Shown here one piece after another: positions 1 through 11,900 of a stretch of 64,000 nucleotides of DNA. The stretch comes from Chimonanthus salicifolius (lineage: Eukaryota; Streptophyta; Magnoliopsida; Laurales; Calycanthaceae): assembly GCA_013350335.1 (NCBI GenBank), contig CM023536.1, forward strand, positions 46,508,314 through 46,572,313, read 5' to 3'. The notes under the pieces were generated by a model that was not told the DNA's origin, searched no databases, and saw only the letters and a program-made list of their open reading frames with translations. How positions within the stretch are numbered: position 1 is the stretch's first letter; each line of letters starts with the position of its first letter. The translations under genes and the position numbers were made by a program.

Positions 1-2624
1 TTTTACATGTGAATCTTGCCAATTTGGCAAACATATTAGTACTTCTTTTCCTCCCTCTATGAATAAACGAGCATCTTCCCCATTTTCTGTTGTTCATTCT
101 GATGTTTGGCAATCTCCTTCTCTCTCTCGCACTGGTTTTCGATATTTTGTGTCATTTATTGTGATTTTTCGTGAATGACATGGAATTATCTCATGAAAAA
201 TAATTCTGAAGTATTTGATCATTTTCGCATGTTTTATACTTGGGTTGCTACTCATTTTGATTTAAAAATTAAAACTTTGTGCAGCGATAACGAGGGGGAA
301 TATTTATCTCATTCCTTTCTTACTTTTTTACACGAGAATGGTATTGAATCACATTTGTCATGTCCATCCACCCCCCAACAGAATGGTGTCGTGGAAAGAA
401 AAAACAGACACCTTGAAGTAGCCCGCACCCTCATCTTTACCATGCACGTTCCACAGTCTTACTGGCCTGAGGCAATTTAACCTCTTGTTATCTTATTAAC
501 CGCATGCCATCCCGTGTATTATCTGATCAATCCCCCATTCAACTTCTCTCCCTCCATAAACAGATTCCCATTCTGCCATTACATGTTTTTGGCTGTGCAT
601 GCTTTGTTCACCTGTTCTCTAGAGGTAAATTTTCCCCTCGTGCTGTGTGCTTCATCTTTTTAGGTTACTCACCCTTTCACAAAAGCTACAAGTGTCTTGA
701 TCCTACCAATGGCAAAACTTATGTGTCTATGGATGTCACCTTCTTTGAGACAGTCCCATACTTTTCTACATCCTTTGGTCCAACTTTAGTCTCTGTTTTA
801 CCTCTTCTTCCTATCGGTTCTCCTCCCTCTCGGTCTCCTCCAGCTAGCACTTCCAAGCCTACCTTGGTATATCAACGCGGGCCACCCCAACATCGGCCGC
901 CAATACACCCCCCTATCACCTCTGCCTCTTGTCCAGATCCACCCATCTATGCTGAGTCCGACCTTCCTATCACCCTTCGGAAAGGTAAGCGTACATGTAC
1001 TCTTCATCCTCTTGCATAATTTGTTTCCTATCATGCTGTTACTCCTTCCTATTACAGTTTCCTCACAGCACTGGACAATGTCAAGATTCTTAAGAGAGTT
1101 GACACTGCACTTCGGGACCCCTCTTAGAAGGTAGCCATGGCTGAAGAATTAGAGACACTAGAATAAAATCATACTTGGGATATGGTGCCTCTTCCTCCAG
1201 GAAAGATCCCAGTTGGCTGCAAATGGGTCTTTGCCTTGAAGCATAATCCCGACGGATCCATTGCTCGCTATAAGGTTCGGTTGGTTGTCAAAGGATTCAC
1301 ACAGACTTATGGCATGGACTATCAGGAGACCTTCTCCCCTGTGGCCAAGATTACTTTTGTTCACATTTTGATCTCTCTTGCTACCACCAATGCATGGCCG
1401 CTTCATCAGTTGGATGTGAAGAATGCCTTCCTTCATGGTGATTTACATGATGAAGTTTATATGCTCCCTCCTCCGGGGTTTGTCCGACAGGGAGAGCCTC
1501 ATTCAGTATGTCGACTCAGCAAAGCACTTTATGGTCTCAAGCAATCCCCACGGGCTTGGTTTGAGAAGTTCAGCGGTGCCCTATTGTCTTATGGTTTCTC
1601 TCGCTGCCAGATGGATCACTCTGTTTTTATCTATCGCCGTCTTGCTGTAGTCATGATTTTAGTTGTTTATGTGGATGATATTGTTCTCACTGGTAATGAT
1701 GCCACCGCCATCTCTACATTCAAGAAGTATCTTCACTGTGCCTTTGCAATTAAAGATCTCGGGCCATTGCGTTACTTTCTTGGTATTGAGATTGCCCGCT
1801 CTTCTCAGGGACTTACACTATCGCAGCGCAAGTATGCTCTTGATCTCCTCCATGATGCTGGTTACTCTAGCTGCAAACCTGCTGACATCCCACTTGATAC
1901 AAACACCAAGCTATCTGCTTCTGATGGAACTCTTCTGGATTCTCCTACTTTTTATCAGAAGCTCGTTGGAAAATTGATTTACCTCACTATCACCAGGCCT
2001 GATTTATCATATGTTGTTGGTGTGGTCAGCCAATTCATGCAGGCTACCCGAGATACCCATCTTCATGTTATCTTCCGGATCCTCCGTTATATTAAATCTC
2101 ATTCAGGACGGGGACTATTCTTTGCCAGACAAACTTCACTGCCAGTTCGTGGCTACTTTGATGCTGATTAGGCTGACTCTCCTGATGACAGACGTTCTGC
2201 CACGTATTATTGCTTCTTCTTGGGCTCCCATTTTGTCAGCTGGCATAGCAAGAAACAGTCTGTCGTTGCTCATTTTAGTGCTGAAGCTGAGTATCGTGCC
2301 ATGGCCAACACTACGGCTGAACTTCTTTGGATCCGACAGTTTCTTACAGAATTGGGCTTCGCTCTTGATGATCCTCTTATTATGTTTTGTGATAATCAAG
2401 CGGCCATCAACATTGCTTCTAATCCGGTCTTCCATGAGCGGACCAAACACATTGAGATTGATTGCCACTTTCTTCGCCAACATATTTCTGAAGGCCGGCT
2501 TGTCACTCCTCATCTGAAGTCCTCTGATCAACTTGCCGACATTTTCACTAAGTCGGTTCCTCGAACTCAACTTGATTCCGTTATTAGTAAGCTGAGATTA
2601 TTGGATATCTTCGAACCAGCTTGA
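1..2624 (+). pseudogene. copia pol polyprotein remnant (integrase, RT, RNase H)
   Basis: Positions 175-480 encode an integrase core with the SDNEGEYLS block and the [14 protein letters not shown] block, which carry the second D and the E of the DDE triad. The usual FIDD(F)SR stretch with the first D is lost: it reads FIVIFRE followed by a TGA near 175. Frame then shifts, and 504-1019 continues with the integrase C-terminal region. Reverse transcriptase is at 1182-2171, with [27 protein letters not shown] and an intact catalytic YVDD at about 1669-1680. RNase H is at 2172-2624, with SAEAEYRA and [11 protein letters not shown]. Stops include TAA 478-480, TAA near 1017, two in 1100-1170, and TAG at 2169-2171 that replaces a Trp codon. 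It is clearly a pseudogene. Confidence 0.93.
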
Positions 2625-2631
2625 GGGGGAG

Positions 2632-2876
2632 TGTTGTGGGACCCGACTTAACTCGAGACCCATCTCTGGAAAGTGTCCAAGTTCAATGTATTTAAATAGT
2701 CAACTTGTAATTAATGTTTTCCTTTTTTGCCAACATGATTGGCTCCCTTTTTTCTATTTAATCATTTACAAAGCTACAGGGTATAATACATTAAGAGAAG
2801 AGAAGAATTTTTTTCCTTCAATCTTTTTCTCCATCAATTCTCCTCGTTTTCCTTATTTTTATTCTATTATTCAACA
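2632..2876 (+). repeat. 3' LTR of copia A (245 bp)
   Basis: It starts TGTTGTGGGACC right after the polypurine tract and ends TTATTCAACA, so it has the 5-bp inverted termini TGTTG/CAACA. The T-rich second half resembles other copia LTRs. The bases after it are CTAGG; the matching copy would be outside the window. Confidence 0.9.
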
Positions 2877-2880
2877 CTAG

Positions 2881-3240
2881 GGCACTCTTGTTCCTATAAA
2901 TTCTAAAAAGCCTTGGGAACAAGTCCTTTAGAGGTTCTGTCACCCAACCAAAGATCCTTCCAGAAAACAGGTCCTATCGCCTCTACCACCCAATAAGCGT
3001 GTATTACCTTTGAACAAACTCCCAACTACAGATCTTCCAAAATTTAACCCCACCAGGCCCTAACTGTTGGAGATCTAAATATTTCAACATTTTCGCCTAA
3101 AGCCCAATCAATATTGTCACCAGTCCCATACCTCGCAGTCAAAACCCTACCCACAATGCAATCCTTTCCTTTCAAAATTGCCAGCACCACTTGCACAGAA
3201 GAGCTTGGTTCCTAACCTAAAGTGGTACTATTCCTAGCCC
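2881..3240 (-). pseudogene. LINE ORF2 fragment (region before zf-RVT)
   Basis: Read on the minus strand the segment gives CIVGRVLTARYGTGDNIDWALGE and later [20 protein letters not shown]. The latter resembles the conserved FW.D.WLGD..L...FP.LF block that follows the reverse transcriptase in plant L1 LINEs. Several stops and frame changes interrupt it. A LINE fragment with the RT C-terminus on the same strand sits at 8021-8345, so both may be parts of one LINE split by later insertions including the solo LTR at 4353-7766. That joining is inference. Confidence 0.65.
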
Positions 3241-3832
3241 TCCCTGTGATTTTGATGCAGGGGCTAGGATCGAATTTGATGAAATCCGCCGTAGACTCAT
3301 AGTTTCAGAGTATGGGCGCTAAAAGACCCGCGCAGCCAATCATGATTAGTGAAAGGAATTTGCCTTGATTGGGGTTTTGCTAAGTAAAGCCCGAATAGAA
3401 AACAAGTGTCCCGGGAATTCAATTACGCCTTATGAAATTTAGATTAAGGACTCCTTTCATTTAATTGATTAAACATTTTGGAATAATTAAAAGAAATATA
3501 AAATTCAAAATTGGTATTTCTTAATCTAAAAATCATAAAACACAACTGAATTATGGTCACCGGTCCTTACTTGCAAAAGGTAGAAGTCTGGATCCTGGTC
3601 CAACTTCAGTGTTGGAAGGCTTTCGCCTAGGGTTGAAGCCTGGTGTGAACTACACTCAACTCCAAGAGTATTTTTTTCTTCAAAAATATTCAATGTCTAT
3701 TAATTTCGAATTACATACATGTATTTATAGAGAAAAACCTGCGTAAAGACCAAACTTCCCGTAGCCATAAGCGATCACTCCATGCGGGGTGTTGGCGATT
3801 TTCTCATATCTAAATTCTAGAAAATAAAGCCT
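3241..3832. other. no gene seen; AT-rich spacer
   Basis: I see no open frame with recognisable protein similarity and no clear repeat boundaries. The stretch contains tag-like text typical of TE leaders, such as a TATTTATAGAG box near 3722, but nothing I can assign. Confidence 0.4.
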
Positions 3833-3849
3833 AAGAATCATGCACAGGA

Positions 3850-3987
3850 ATACGACATAAAGTGGGGTGGGTGATCTTGTATGTTGCTTCCTTGAGTTTA
3901 TTACTCCTGAACCTAGGGACCCTTTTTCCTTGTTGTGTACATATTTTTCTTTTTAATGAAATTTTAGTTACCGTTCAAAAAAAAAAA
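3850..3987 (+). mobile_element. severely 5'-truncated LINE, 3' tail only
   Basis: The sequence ends CTTTTTAATGAAATTTTAG then TTACCGTTC and a run of A, a tail also seen at 10445-10509 and, inverted, at 40465-40722. It is flanked by a 17-bp direct repeat, AAGAATCATGCACAGGA at 3833-3849 and AAGAATCATACACAGGA at 3988-4004, with one difference. A poly(A) tail plus a target duplication of this length is the hallmark of target-primed LINE insertion. Only about 138 bp survive, so no coding part is present. Confidence 0.8.
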
Positions 3988-4004
3988 AAGAATCATACAC
4001 AGGA

Positions 4005-4352
4005 TTGGAAACTCAATTGGTTCAATCCATGTGCTTACAATCCGACCAATGAGAAGCCTTTAAACTGCCAACACACATTGATGGGTAGTTGGGATTTATT
4101 CCAGGAAAACATAACTAATAAAGAAAGCAAATAAAACTACTAAGAAAGAGGAATATCCCATGTGGAGGGATACACACTGCAAAACTCGCCCAAAGGAGAG
4201 AAGATTTCTCTCCAACGCCCATGCAGTATTCCCCATTGGGAATGCGCCAACCCTATCTCCTATCCTTTCTCGTTTTTTCTCTCTTTGGATAATTTACTCT
4301 GTTCCGTCCACTCGGCACTTGGAGAGAAACTGTAAAAGTTGGGCCCTATCCT
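4005..4352. other. no gene seen between LINE tail and solo LTR
   Basis: Short open frames here have no recognisable motif. The minus strand does not show the transmembrane or kinase exons expected downstream of the malectin exons. Confidence 0.4.
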
Positions 4353-5050
4353 TATAACACCCCAGATTTTCCTTAGATTATAAATATATTGGATCGGTCC
4401 ATTTGGATTGCGATTTAATGGAATTTGAAATTAAAAAGTTGAAATGGACCAATTACCCAATTATGACCCAATGGGTCATGGGTGAGTTAAATTTTAAAGT
4501 AATTGGGTAAGTTTAATTAAATTAGTTGAATTGAATAAATTAATGCATTAAAGTCCATCTCATCAAGTGAGGTGGCATGTGAGTGATGTGGCATTGCCAA
4601 GTGGCATACATGTCATCACATGAGAGCCAACTAAGCAAGAATGCCACATCACCAAGTGACATGGCCAAGTGGGACCCAAGTGCCATGTGGTGACCAAGTC
4701 ACCACATGCATGGCTGACCATGTCATGGGTTGACATGGTCAACCACCTAGTGAGTTCAAGTCTTGAGTTAAGGATTTATTTGCTTGAGTTAAGTTGAGAA
4801 GGTGAAGGGTTGAAATGAATGGCTTGTCTAAGTACATTGTACTTAGACACTAGGGAAGCCAAAAGACTCATTGAGAAGCCAAGGGGTTTCTTTGGTTTAA
4901 GCCAAGGGTCTCCTTGGTTAAACCAAGGGCCTCATTGGTTAAACAATACATTATGAGAGGAAATGAAGGGTCTATGGCTGTTACATAAAAACACAAGCAA
5001 AAGGGGCTGCTCACACCCCTTGGCCGACCCCTCCATTGTGAACAAAGATT

Positions 5051-5101
5051 TTCTCTCCTCTCCTCTCCTCTCCTCTCCTCTCCTCTCCTCTCTCTCTCTC
5101 C
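5051..5101. repeat. (TCTCC)n microsatellite
   Basis: A run of about eight TCTCC units is followed by a TC dinucleotide tail. It lies inside solo-LTR-like element A. Confidence 0.95.
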
Positions 5102-5247
5102 CACCTCTACCTCTATACTTAGAGAATTTGAAGAGCAAAGAAAGAAGAAGGATTAAGAAAGAAAAGACAGATTAAAAGAAAAGAAGGAGACTGAAGTAAG
5201 GTATGTTTAAGATTTAACAATGTGGGAATGAGTCTAAGGAAACCATA

Positions 5248-6372
5248 GGTTCGGCCATGGTGTGGCCAAACCCATGGGTTCCATGTTGGTTGGATTGAGT
5301 GGCCAAAAAAATGGTATAAGGCCATGGAGTTGGAAAATCCGTTCAAAGGATGGTTATGGGATTGAAACAAAAGAACCCATGCTATGATAATAATATGATT
5401 GAATGGAATCAGGTGGGGACTGATTTTAAGGTTTCAAAATCACTAAATTTAGGACTGGTTGTTGACTAATCTTAAGACCAGCTGCTGGCTGAATTTGGAT
5501 CAGTTGCTGAGTTGTTTTTAGGATCAAATGATGGCTGGTTTTTTGGGCTGATTTTCAGTCTTCAAATTGTTGAAATTGGAGACTATTTGGGCTAGTAAAA
5601 ACCTGCCACAGTTGGGACTGATTTTCAGTCTTCAAATTGTTGAAATGGGGACTGTTTTGGCTAGTAAGAACCTGCCACAGTTGGGACTAATTTTCAGTCT
5701 TCAAATTGTTGAAATTGGGGACTATTTTGGCTAGTAAAACCTGCCACAGTATGGACTGATTTTCACTCTTCAAATTGTTGGAATTGGGGACTGTTTTGGC
5801 TAGTAAGAACCTGCCACAGTTGGGACTGATTTTCAGTCTTCAAATTGTTGAAATTGAGAACTGTTTTGGCTAGTAAAAAACCTGCCACAGTATGGACTGA
5901 TTTTCAGTCTTCAAATTGTTGAAATTGGGGACTGTCTCGGCTAGTGGGTAGGATAAATTCATTAGGTTAAGTACTAAAGATGGAATCCATTTAATGTGAT
6001 TAAGGATAGATTTCAAGGAGAAAGAATCAAAGAAACAAGGTTCGGCCATGTTGTATGGCCGAACCCTAATTTTATATGGAAACCATTTGAGGACTAAAAA
6101 TGGTACTAGATGAGGTTCAACCACGTTGTATGGCCAAACCCCATCAAGTGACCTAAAGTATGGTTGATGAATATTTTAAAAGAACCACCCATCCTCAAGG
6201 TAATATAGGATGGAAAGGAGATGAAAGAGGAAGAACAATGGGTTCGGCCATGTTGTATGGCCAAACCCCATGGAGGATTTCTATGGATCACTTTGTTTAA
6301 AATAACATAAGGATTAAAAAGAGGGTCAAAAACCAAAAGATAAGGTTCAGCCATATTGTTTGGCCGAACCCC
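5248..6372. repeat. dispersed hairpin motif GGTTCGGCCAT..TGGCCGAACC, five copies
   Basis: Copies lie at 5248-5273, 6039-6066, 6114-6142, 6240-6269 and 6344-6372. Each has an arm like GGTTCGGCCAT, a spacer of a few bases (TGTTGTA type) and the complementary arm TGGCCGAACC, with some changes. Each copy can fold back on itself. The same hairpin is repeated seven times in the related element at 12455-16397. Confidence 0.85.
5548..5950 (+). repeat. 70-bp tandem repeat, about six units
   Basis: Units begin at 5548, 5618, 5687, 5756, 5826 and 5897 with CTGATTTTCAGTCTTCAAAT, and each ends in a CTAGTAA(G/A)AACCTGCCACAGT block. The units differ by a few substitutions. A single related copy (CTGATTTTCAGTCTCCAAAC) is at about 34243 in element C, so the unit is ancestral to the family and was amplified here. 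Confidence 0.92.
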
Positions 6373-7766
6373 ATTGAGGGTCTTAAACGGCTTAAGGACA
6401 AGGAATGCATAAATGCATTAGGAAACGAACATGGAACTTAGATGGAGATATGGATGGTGAAATTGAAATGGAAAATCAAACTAATATGTATGTTTGAATT
6501 TGATGGGGTAAAGAGGTTCGCAAAAGGATTGCGATTCGTCTCACGTGACCGTTGGCGTCATCCTTATAAGATAGTATATCGTACATTGGTAGGATTCCTA
6601 CCTCGTTGAGAACACTGAGTATAATTCTGACACTGGTTTATATTCAAAATATGATGATTACTTTGGTTAAACAAATTGTATATGTTTATGAACTGATTTT
6701 TAAATGATATGGCATTATTGCATACATTACCTCATGCATGGCATGTGAGGGAACATATATGACCAGCAAGCCAAGTTCTGAGCGGTCTGGACATAACTTG
6801 AGCTTGAGACTACCTTATATGAAGTTATGTGAACTATTGAGATTTGGCATCATCCATTTGAAAGGAAAGGTACGGCTTATTGGGCCAAAGAGCTTCTGGG
6901 TAGGCAGTTCCGAAACCCTGCACAGTGGGAGGAGTCCACACTCCATCGGTAATCCCGATTAATTTGTGGATAGGTATACAGTGCCCTAGTGGTTGCCGCC
7001 TCAAACACTGTGGACATAATTGGCCAAGGAAACCATTTATTGATTGATTTATGATTGGATATGGATATGGATATGGATATTGGGTCAGAGTTCATTTGAC
7101 ATTGACACCCATGACATGACATATATGTAAGCATGATTTTGATATGCACATTATGCATTGTTTTCTATTACTTACGAGATGTATTTACAAATATGACAAT
7201 GATGTATATACCCTTGATTCATATTACTCCTATACCCTAACCCTAATTGGAATACCTACTAGGCATGTTGACTAATGCACTACTTCTACCCTATAGATGA
7301 TGGAACAGGAAATGCCAAGGAGAAGGATGTAGGACCGGAAGGGAGCCAAATGTAGGAGCTTAGGAGATTGAAGTTTAAATTACTTAGTTTTATTTTCAAT
7401 GATGTATTTGGGGACTTGCATTTTGAATTATAATAACTTAGACTATTTTGGGACACCTTAGACTTATTTGCTATGGTTTGATAATCTTAAGTTTTTTTTG
7501 AAGATATATGGTGATTGGTTTTCTTTGCCTATTGATGACATGAATATGAATAGTATCTTATTCATATAGATTATTCCGCAAGTATTCAGAAAAGCGTGTG
7601 AAATGTTTAAGTGGACTTAGTCCACGCACACGTAATGGTGGTCAGTTAAAGGTCAGATTTTGGAAACTCGGACTTAACTCGCGTCGTGACGGGCCGACCT
7701 CTCTCACTTATTATAAAAAAAAAATATACTCTGATTTGTGAAGGTGAGAAAGGCCGGGGTGTTACA

Positions 7767-8020
7767 TCCTGGACTTCTTGAAGGGCTTGGACTGAGGCCT
7801 GGCCTATTTAAGATTGGATTTGGTCTTAACAGGCTGATCTACATCACTTGGGCTCACTGGGCCTCAACTAATAAAATGCATGGGTTTGTTAGCCGGGGCC
7901 CACTTGCGGTTGCCTTGGTCAAAATGGTGAATATCAGCCAATGCAATTTGATCCACTTGATCCAGGTCCACCGAAGAGTCCGAATGTGTGTCATTGGGCT
8001 TGATTCCCTCATCAAGTTTA
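7767..8020. other. spacer, nothing recognised
   Basis: No motif is supported in this stretch between the solo LTR and the LINE fragment at 8021. Confidence 0.35.
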
Positions 8021-8345
8021 GACTTAACTACCTCTTCCCAAACTACGAGATGGACTTTCCTTTTCTCCTCTTAGTCGCCCCATAATAATTTTCTGAAGAT
8101 CTGTTCAATTTTTTTAACTATTCCTTTAGGCATTTCAAAAACTGATAAGTAACAGACAGGGAAATTTGAAAGCACGGAATTGATAGGGTAAGGCGACCCC
8201 AAATGGAGAGGTAACTCCTTCCCCAACCACCTAGTCTCTTTTCTATTTTTTCCACCGCAGGTGCCCAAAAACGCTTTAATAACCATGGTAGTTTATGAAA
8301 GAGTACCCACTTAGATACACCAAATAGCATATTTCTATACCAAAA
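8021..8345 (-). pseudogene. LINE reverse transcriptase C-terminal fragment
   Basis: Minus-strand translation gives PINSVLSNFPVCYLSVFEMP, then KGIVKKIEQIFRKLLWGD and, after a stop, KRKVHLVVWEEV. This matches the conserved LI.SVLS..P.YYLS.F..P..V...I..I...FLWG tail of plant L1 reverse transcriptases. A frameshift near 8290 and a stop at the LWGD break the frame. It sits just downstream of the malectin exon at 8722-8917, in the next intron of the receptor gene or beyond its end. Confidence 0.8.
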
Positions 8346-8721
8346 TTTTCACATTTAAACATACTTCGCTAATTATCCAAATTCTGTTGATGAAAATATA
8401 CAAATAAAATAAAATAGATGAAGAGAAAAATACAAAAGCAATCCAAACTTGAGTGGCCGCCAATCAGAAGAATGGGATTATGTTAGTAACCCTTTTCCAT
8501 AAGTGATAAGGGAAAACACCGTCTCATGCAATTTCGTGTTACACTAATCATTTTCCAAGTCTTAGGTGGAAGGTTAATGAAAATCAACCAAAGGCTAATC
8601 ATTGATAAAATCAAATTAAAGGAGAAGCATGTAACCTCAATGTAATGCATTAAGACAGTATTTAGAAGAACATTAACTTCATAAACAATAAGCATATGCT
8701 GACATAGAATATGCAACGTAC

Positions 8722-8917
8722 CAGGATCCACAGAAATAGCTGAGATGAGAGGACCATAGTTTCCTCTATCAGGAATCATTTGTGTCCCTCTTCCAGCCCA
8801 GAAAAAGCGGATCTCAAGGGTATTATCTGTCACATTTGCAGTGAAAGTCCTTATAACTGCCTTGTGAACTCCTTTGGCTTCTTGTTCAATATTAAAATCC
8901 TTCAATACAAGGCTCCC
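8722..8917 (-). CDS. receptor-kinase exon: malectin domain, C-terminal part
   Basis: The exon is 196 bp, entered after CTGCAG and left at CCTG|GTACGT. It encodes [20 protein letters not shown], then [20 protein letters not shown] and [12 protein letters not shown], the classical end of the malectin domain in this family. It joins the exon at 10573-10949 in phase 0 (IQ|GS). The last base is the first of a split codon, so at least one more exon must follow to the left. Confidence 0.93.
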
Positions 8918-11900
8918 CTGCAGTAAAAAGAATTTGGTTAAACCAGAATGGTTAACAAATGTTCCAAAAAAATTTGAAATGGACATATGTTCCAAAATGA
9001 GATTAACTACCTGAATATAAGTATTATGAATTCATGTTATGATAGAACTCGTTTCTGGAAGGATTTGTGGTTAGGAGAGAGACCCCTTAAGGAAATACTC
9101 CCAAGACTATTCAGGATTTCAAGGAACGCCAATGCACTTATTCAAGATTACTATAAGATGGAGGGGAGACAAATCTTCTAGCAGTTTGACTTTTGCAGGG
9201 AACTAAGGTCCATTGAAGAAGGGTGTCTAACTGAATTATTAGCACAATTGGGGGAATTTCCACTATCACCGGCCGAGGAGGACGAACTTATCCGGACAGG
9301 CGACTCTTCTGGCAGCTTTTTGGTAGAACAATGGTGGATTTGATCCAGAAACAACCACCAAATAATGAAGCCATTACCAGCTTCATTTGGAGTGGGGCGG
9401 CTTCCCCAAGGGTCCAAATTTTTGCATGGTGCGTGCTAAAATCGAAGGTGCTCATCAGGATAGAATTCAAGAAGAGAGGGATGCTTAGAACATATGAAGA
9501 CCTCAAATTTGCATTATGCGAGTTAGCGAACGAGGATGTGGGCCACCTCTTTATAAATTGCCAAGTTGCAAGGGGACTATAGACAAAATTTGCTAATCTT
9601 TTTTATATTCCCTGGGTTTTTGATAGGTCGTGTATAGGTACAGTGCGCTCATGGATCCTACCGAGAGTAAACCCTAGATTGAAAATCGCTTGGTAAACGA
9701 TTCTGATAGTAATTTTGTGGACATTGTGGAAGAAAAGAAATGTCAGGGTCTTTGAGGATAAGTCATCAGATGAAAATGAGCTTTTCCGGATCGGCAATTT
9801 GAGACTTTGCGTTTGGCTACTGGCTAACACTAACTTTACAGGTCTCAAAATAAACGATCTCCTCTTGTTTTGGGAAGGGTGCATGAGTAGATATAGGAGA
9901 AAAGTGAGGTTAGATCAGAAATGGCTGCCACCAGAACAGGGCGTAATGAAATTTTACGTAGATAGGGGAAAATCAGAGCCAGCTGGGATAGGTGGTGTGC
10001 TTAGGAACTAAGGGGGGAAACATCTATCGTGTTCAAAAAATCATTGGGAACCAAGGGTTCAAACGAGGCGGAAATCCTTAGTATTAGGAGAGCTTTGGCC
10101 ATTTGGAAAGTTCATGGGCAAGGTAAACTAGTTATCGAGGGGGATTCAGGAAATGCTTTCAAGTGGGCAAAGGGTCTGAGGCGTCATCCTTGGAGATTGA
10201 TCAATTTGATAAGGGAGATTAGAGAATTGGTTGAAGGGATGGATGTATCTTTTGTTAAGGTTGGTCATTCAGCAAATGGAGTGACATACTATTTTGCCAA
10301 GTTAGGAGTTGGCAATCACTTCTGAGGCATCTTTTTCTTATGACATGATTTGTTATATCTTTTTTTTTTTTGTACATTGTTTTATTTTATCTTTTCTTGA
10401 TGTTTTTCTTGTTTTTGTGGTCTTAAGTCTTTTAGACCCGCTTCTTTGTACATGTACCTTTTCTTAGTTTTAATGAAAAAATTTCACTGTTACTGCTCAA
10501 AAAAAAATAGAATCCATGTTATGTTCATAAAAAAAAATAACATAAACATCTCTTTCTTCTCATGAGTGATACCTGAATATAAACATCAAAGATGCGTTTT
10601 CCAAGGCTACTATATGTGTCATCATTAGTAAACTTTATCTCTGCAAAATGGAGCTTCACAGTGTAACTCCCATTTCCGATACAAAATCCATAATAGCTAA
10701 GGGAGAGAGGAGAAAGTCGTGCGCTTGTATACAATGTAGAGTTGGGAATCAAGAGTGTGGATTTAGTTGTTAGTGTGTAGCTATCGTCGTCATTGGAATC
10801 ATCCATGAAGAGCCCAGTGCTGCTATATGCCCAATTATCACTAGGAACAAAAAATGAAGCACCACGTGATGACTCTAAATCTTTTTCGTAAGTGGTGCTC
10901 CCATAGACAACCCTGTCTCCACCACAATTAATGTGCAAGTAATAAGAGTCTGCACAGAAAGCAACAATGAATTAATAATAAGACGAGATTAAGAAGAGAA
11001 CAAAACAAAAAGTGCCTCTTCTAGCCTTCTTTAACAGACTAATCAGATTTTTATATCCTAAAACTGGTACCCTGTTCTTTTTAGTTTGACACTTTTCCAG
11101 GTACCGTCTGTTTGAAATAATTCTAGAAACTTAGCAAGTAAATAATCATAAGAATCTCTATTATGGACAGATTTCAGCATCCTTGACTTTAGGTCGTTCT
11201 GAAACTTCGCAAGCAACAATCATGAAACTCTGCCCACACCCCTTCCATTTAGAAGGGTTTAGTCAAGCATTTGTGGAGAAGCAAGCTCGGAACTGCAAAC
11301 TGAGTCCATATATTAAACAGGCTCGACTTTTACTTGGGCCACAAATAGAGCTTAAGAAACTGACAAACTCAAACAGGCCTATTAAGTTTCTAAAGTTCTA
11401 CAACTAACACTATATGGGTAAAACTCCTATAAACCCCAAAAAATGGGGTTTACGGTACACCACGATTTTATATTGCGAAAAAGGGCCCACCTATGATCAA
11501 TCCAAACATCACAAGTTCACATTCAACACCCATTAAAATGATGTGCATCTTTGAATTGAAATATAAAAAATGTGGCCCCTCAAATACCATTTAACTTTGG
11601 GCCATTTAATTCATAGCGTAGGACCTTCAAATGAATTTTTTTTCTTTTTTGCCTAGACACCATCCACTTGAATACTTCCTATTTCCGCTCTCTACCAAGA
11701 CTAGAATATATCGATGTGAATTTTACATGGAGAGTGTAACATTCTTGATGTCAACCTAGGTTGACTGAAATGCTACCATATATTCCAAGATGTTTTAAAC
11801 CAAAGAAAAAGGTCCATACTATAGGCTTCCCTCGGCAGCAATAATGACAGTGATGGGGCCCATAGAACTAAAATTTCAATACCTTTTTAGAAATGTGATA

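Larger units (their letters stand above)
1..2876 (+). mobile_element. Ty1/copia retrotransposon A, 5' part outside the window
   Basis: The sequence runs in the order integrase, reverse transcriptase, RNase H, polypurine tract, 3' LTR, which is the copia order. The 5' LTR, gag and protease would lie left of position 1. The polypurine tract is the G-rich run at 2621-2631, directly before an LTR that opens TGTTG and closes CAACA. The target duplication cannot be checked because the 5' end is missing. The element is decayed and not autonomous. It abuts LINE-derived sequence at 2881, so it may have inserted into that LINE. The LTR ends are like those of the copia at 30106-37559, so both probably belong to one family (inference). 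Confidence 0.93.
4353..7766 (+). mobile_element. solo-LTR-like element A (3.4 kb, TATAACACCCC...GGGGTGTTACA)
   Basis: The ends are near-perfect inverted repeats: TATAACACCCC at the left (expected TGTAACACCCC with one change) and GGGGTGTTACA at the right. The flanks are ATCCT at 4348-4352 and ATCCT at 7766-7770 if the last A is shared, or TCCT on both sides if not. There is no coding sequence inside. The right end (about 7671-7766, with CTTAACTCGCGTCGTGACG) is homologous to the inverted left end of 12455-16397, so both are one family. Terminal TG..CA-type repeats, a short duplication and no coding suggest a solo LTR of a Ty3/gypsy element with very long LTRs. A non-coding large derivative is the alternative. 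Confidence 0.75.

Noticed and set aside
4868..5175. Charged open frames over the TCTCC microsatellite
   Set aside because: They are translations of a simple repeat (GEERRGEERR), not a gene.
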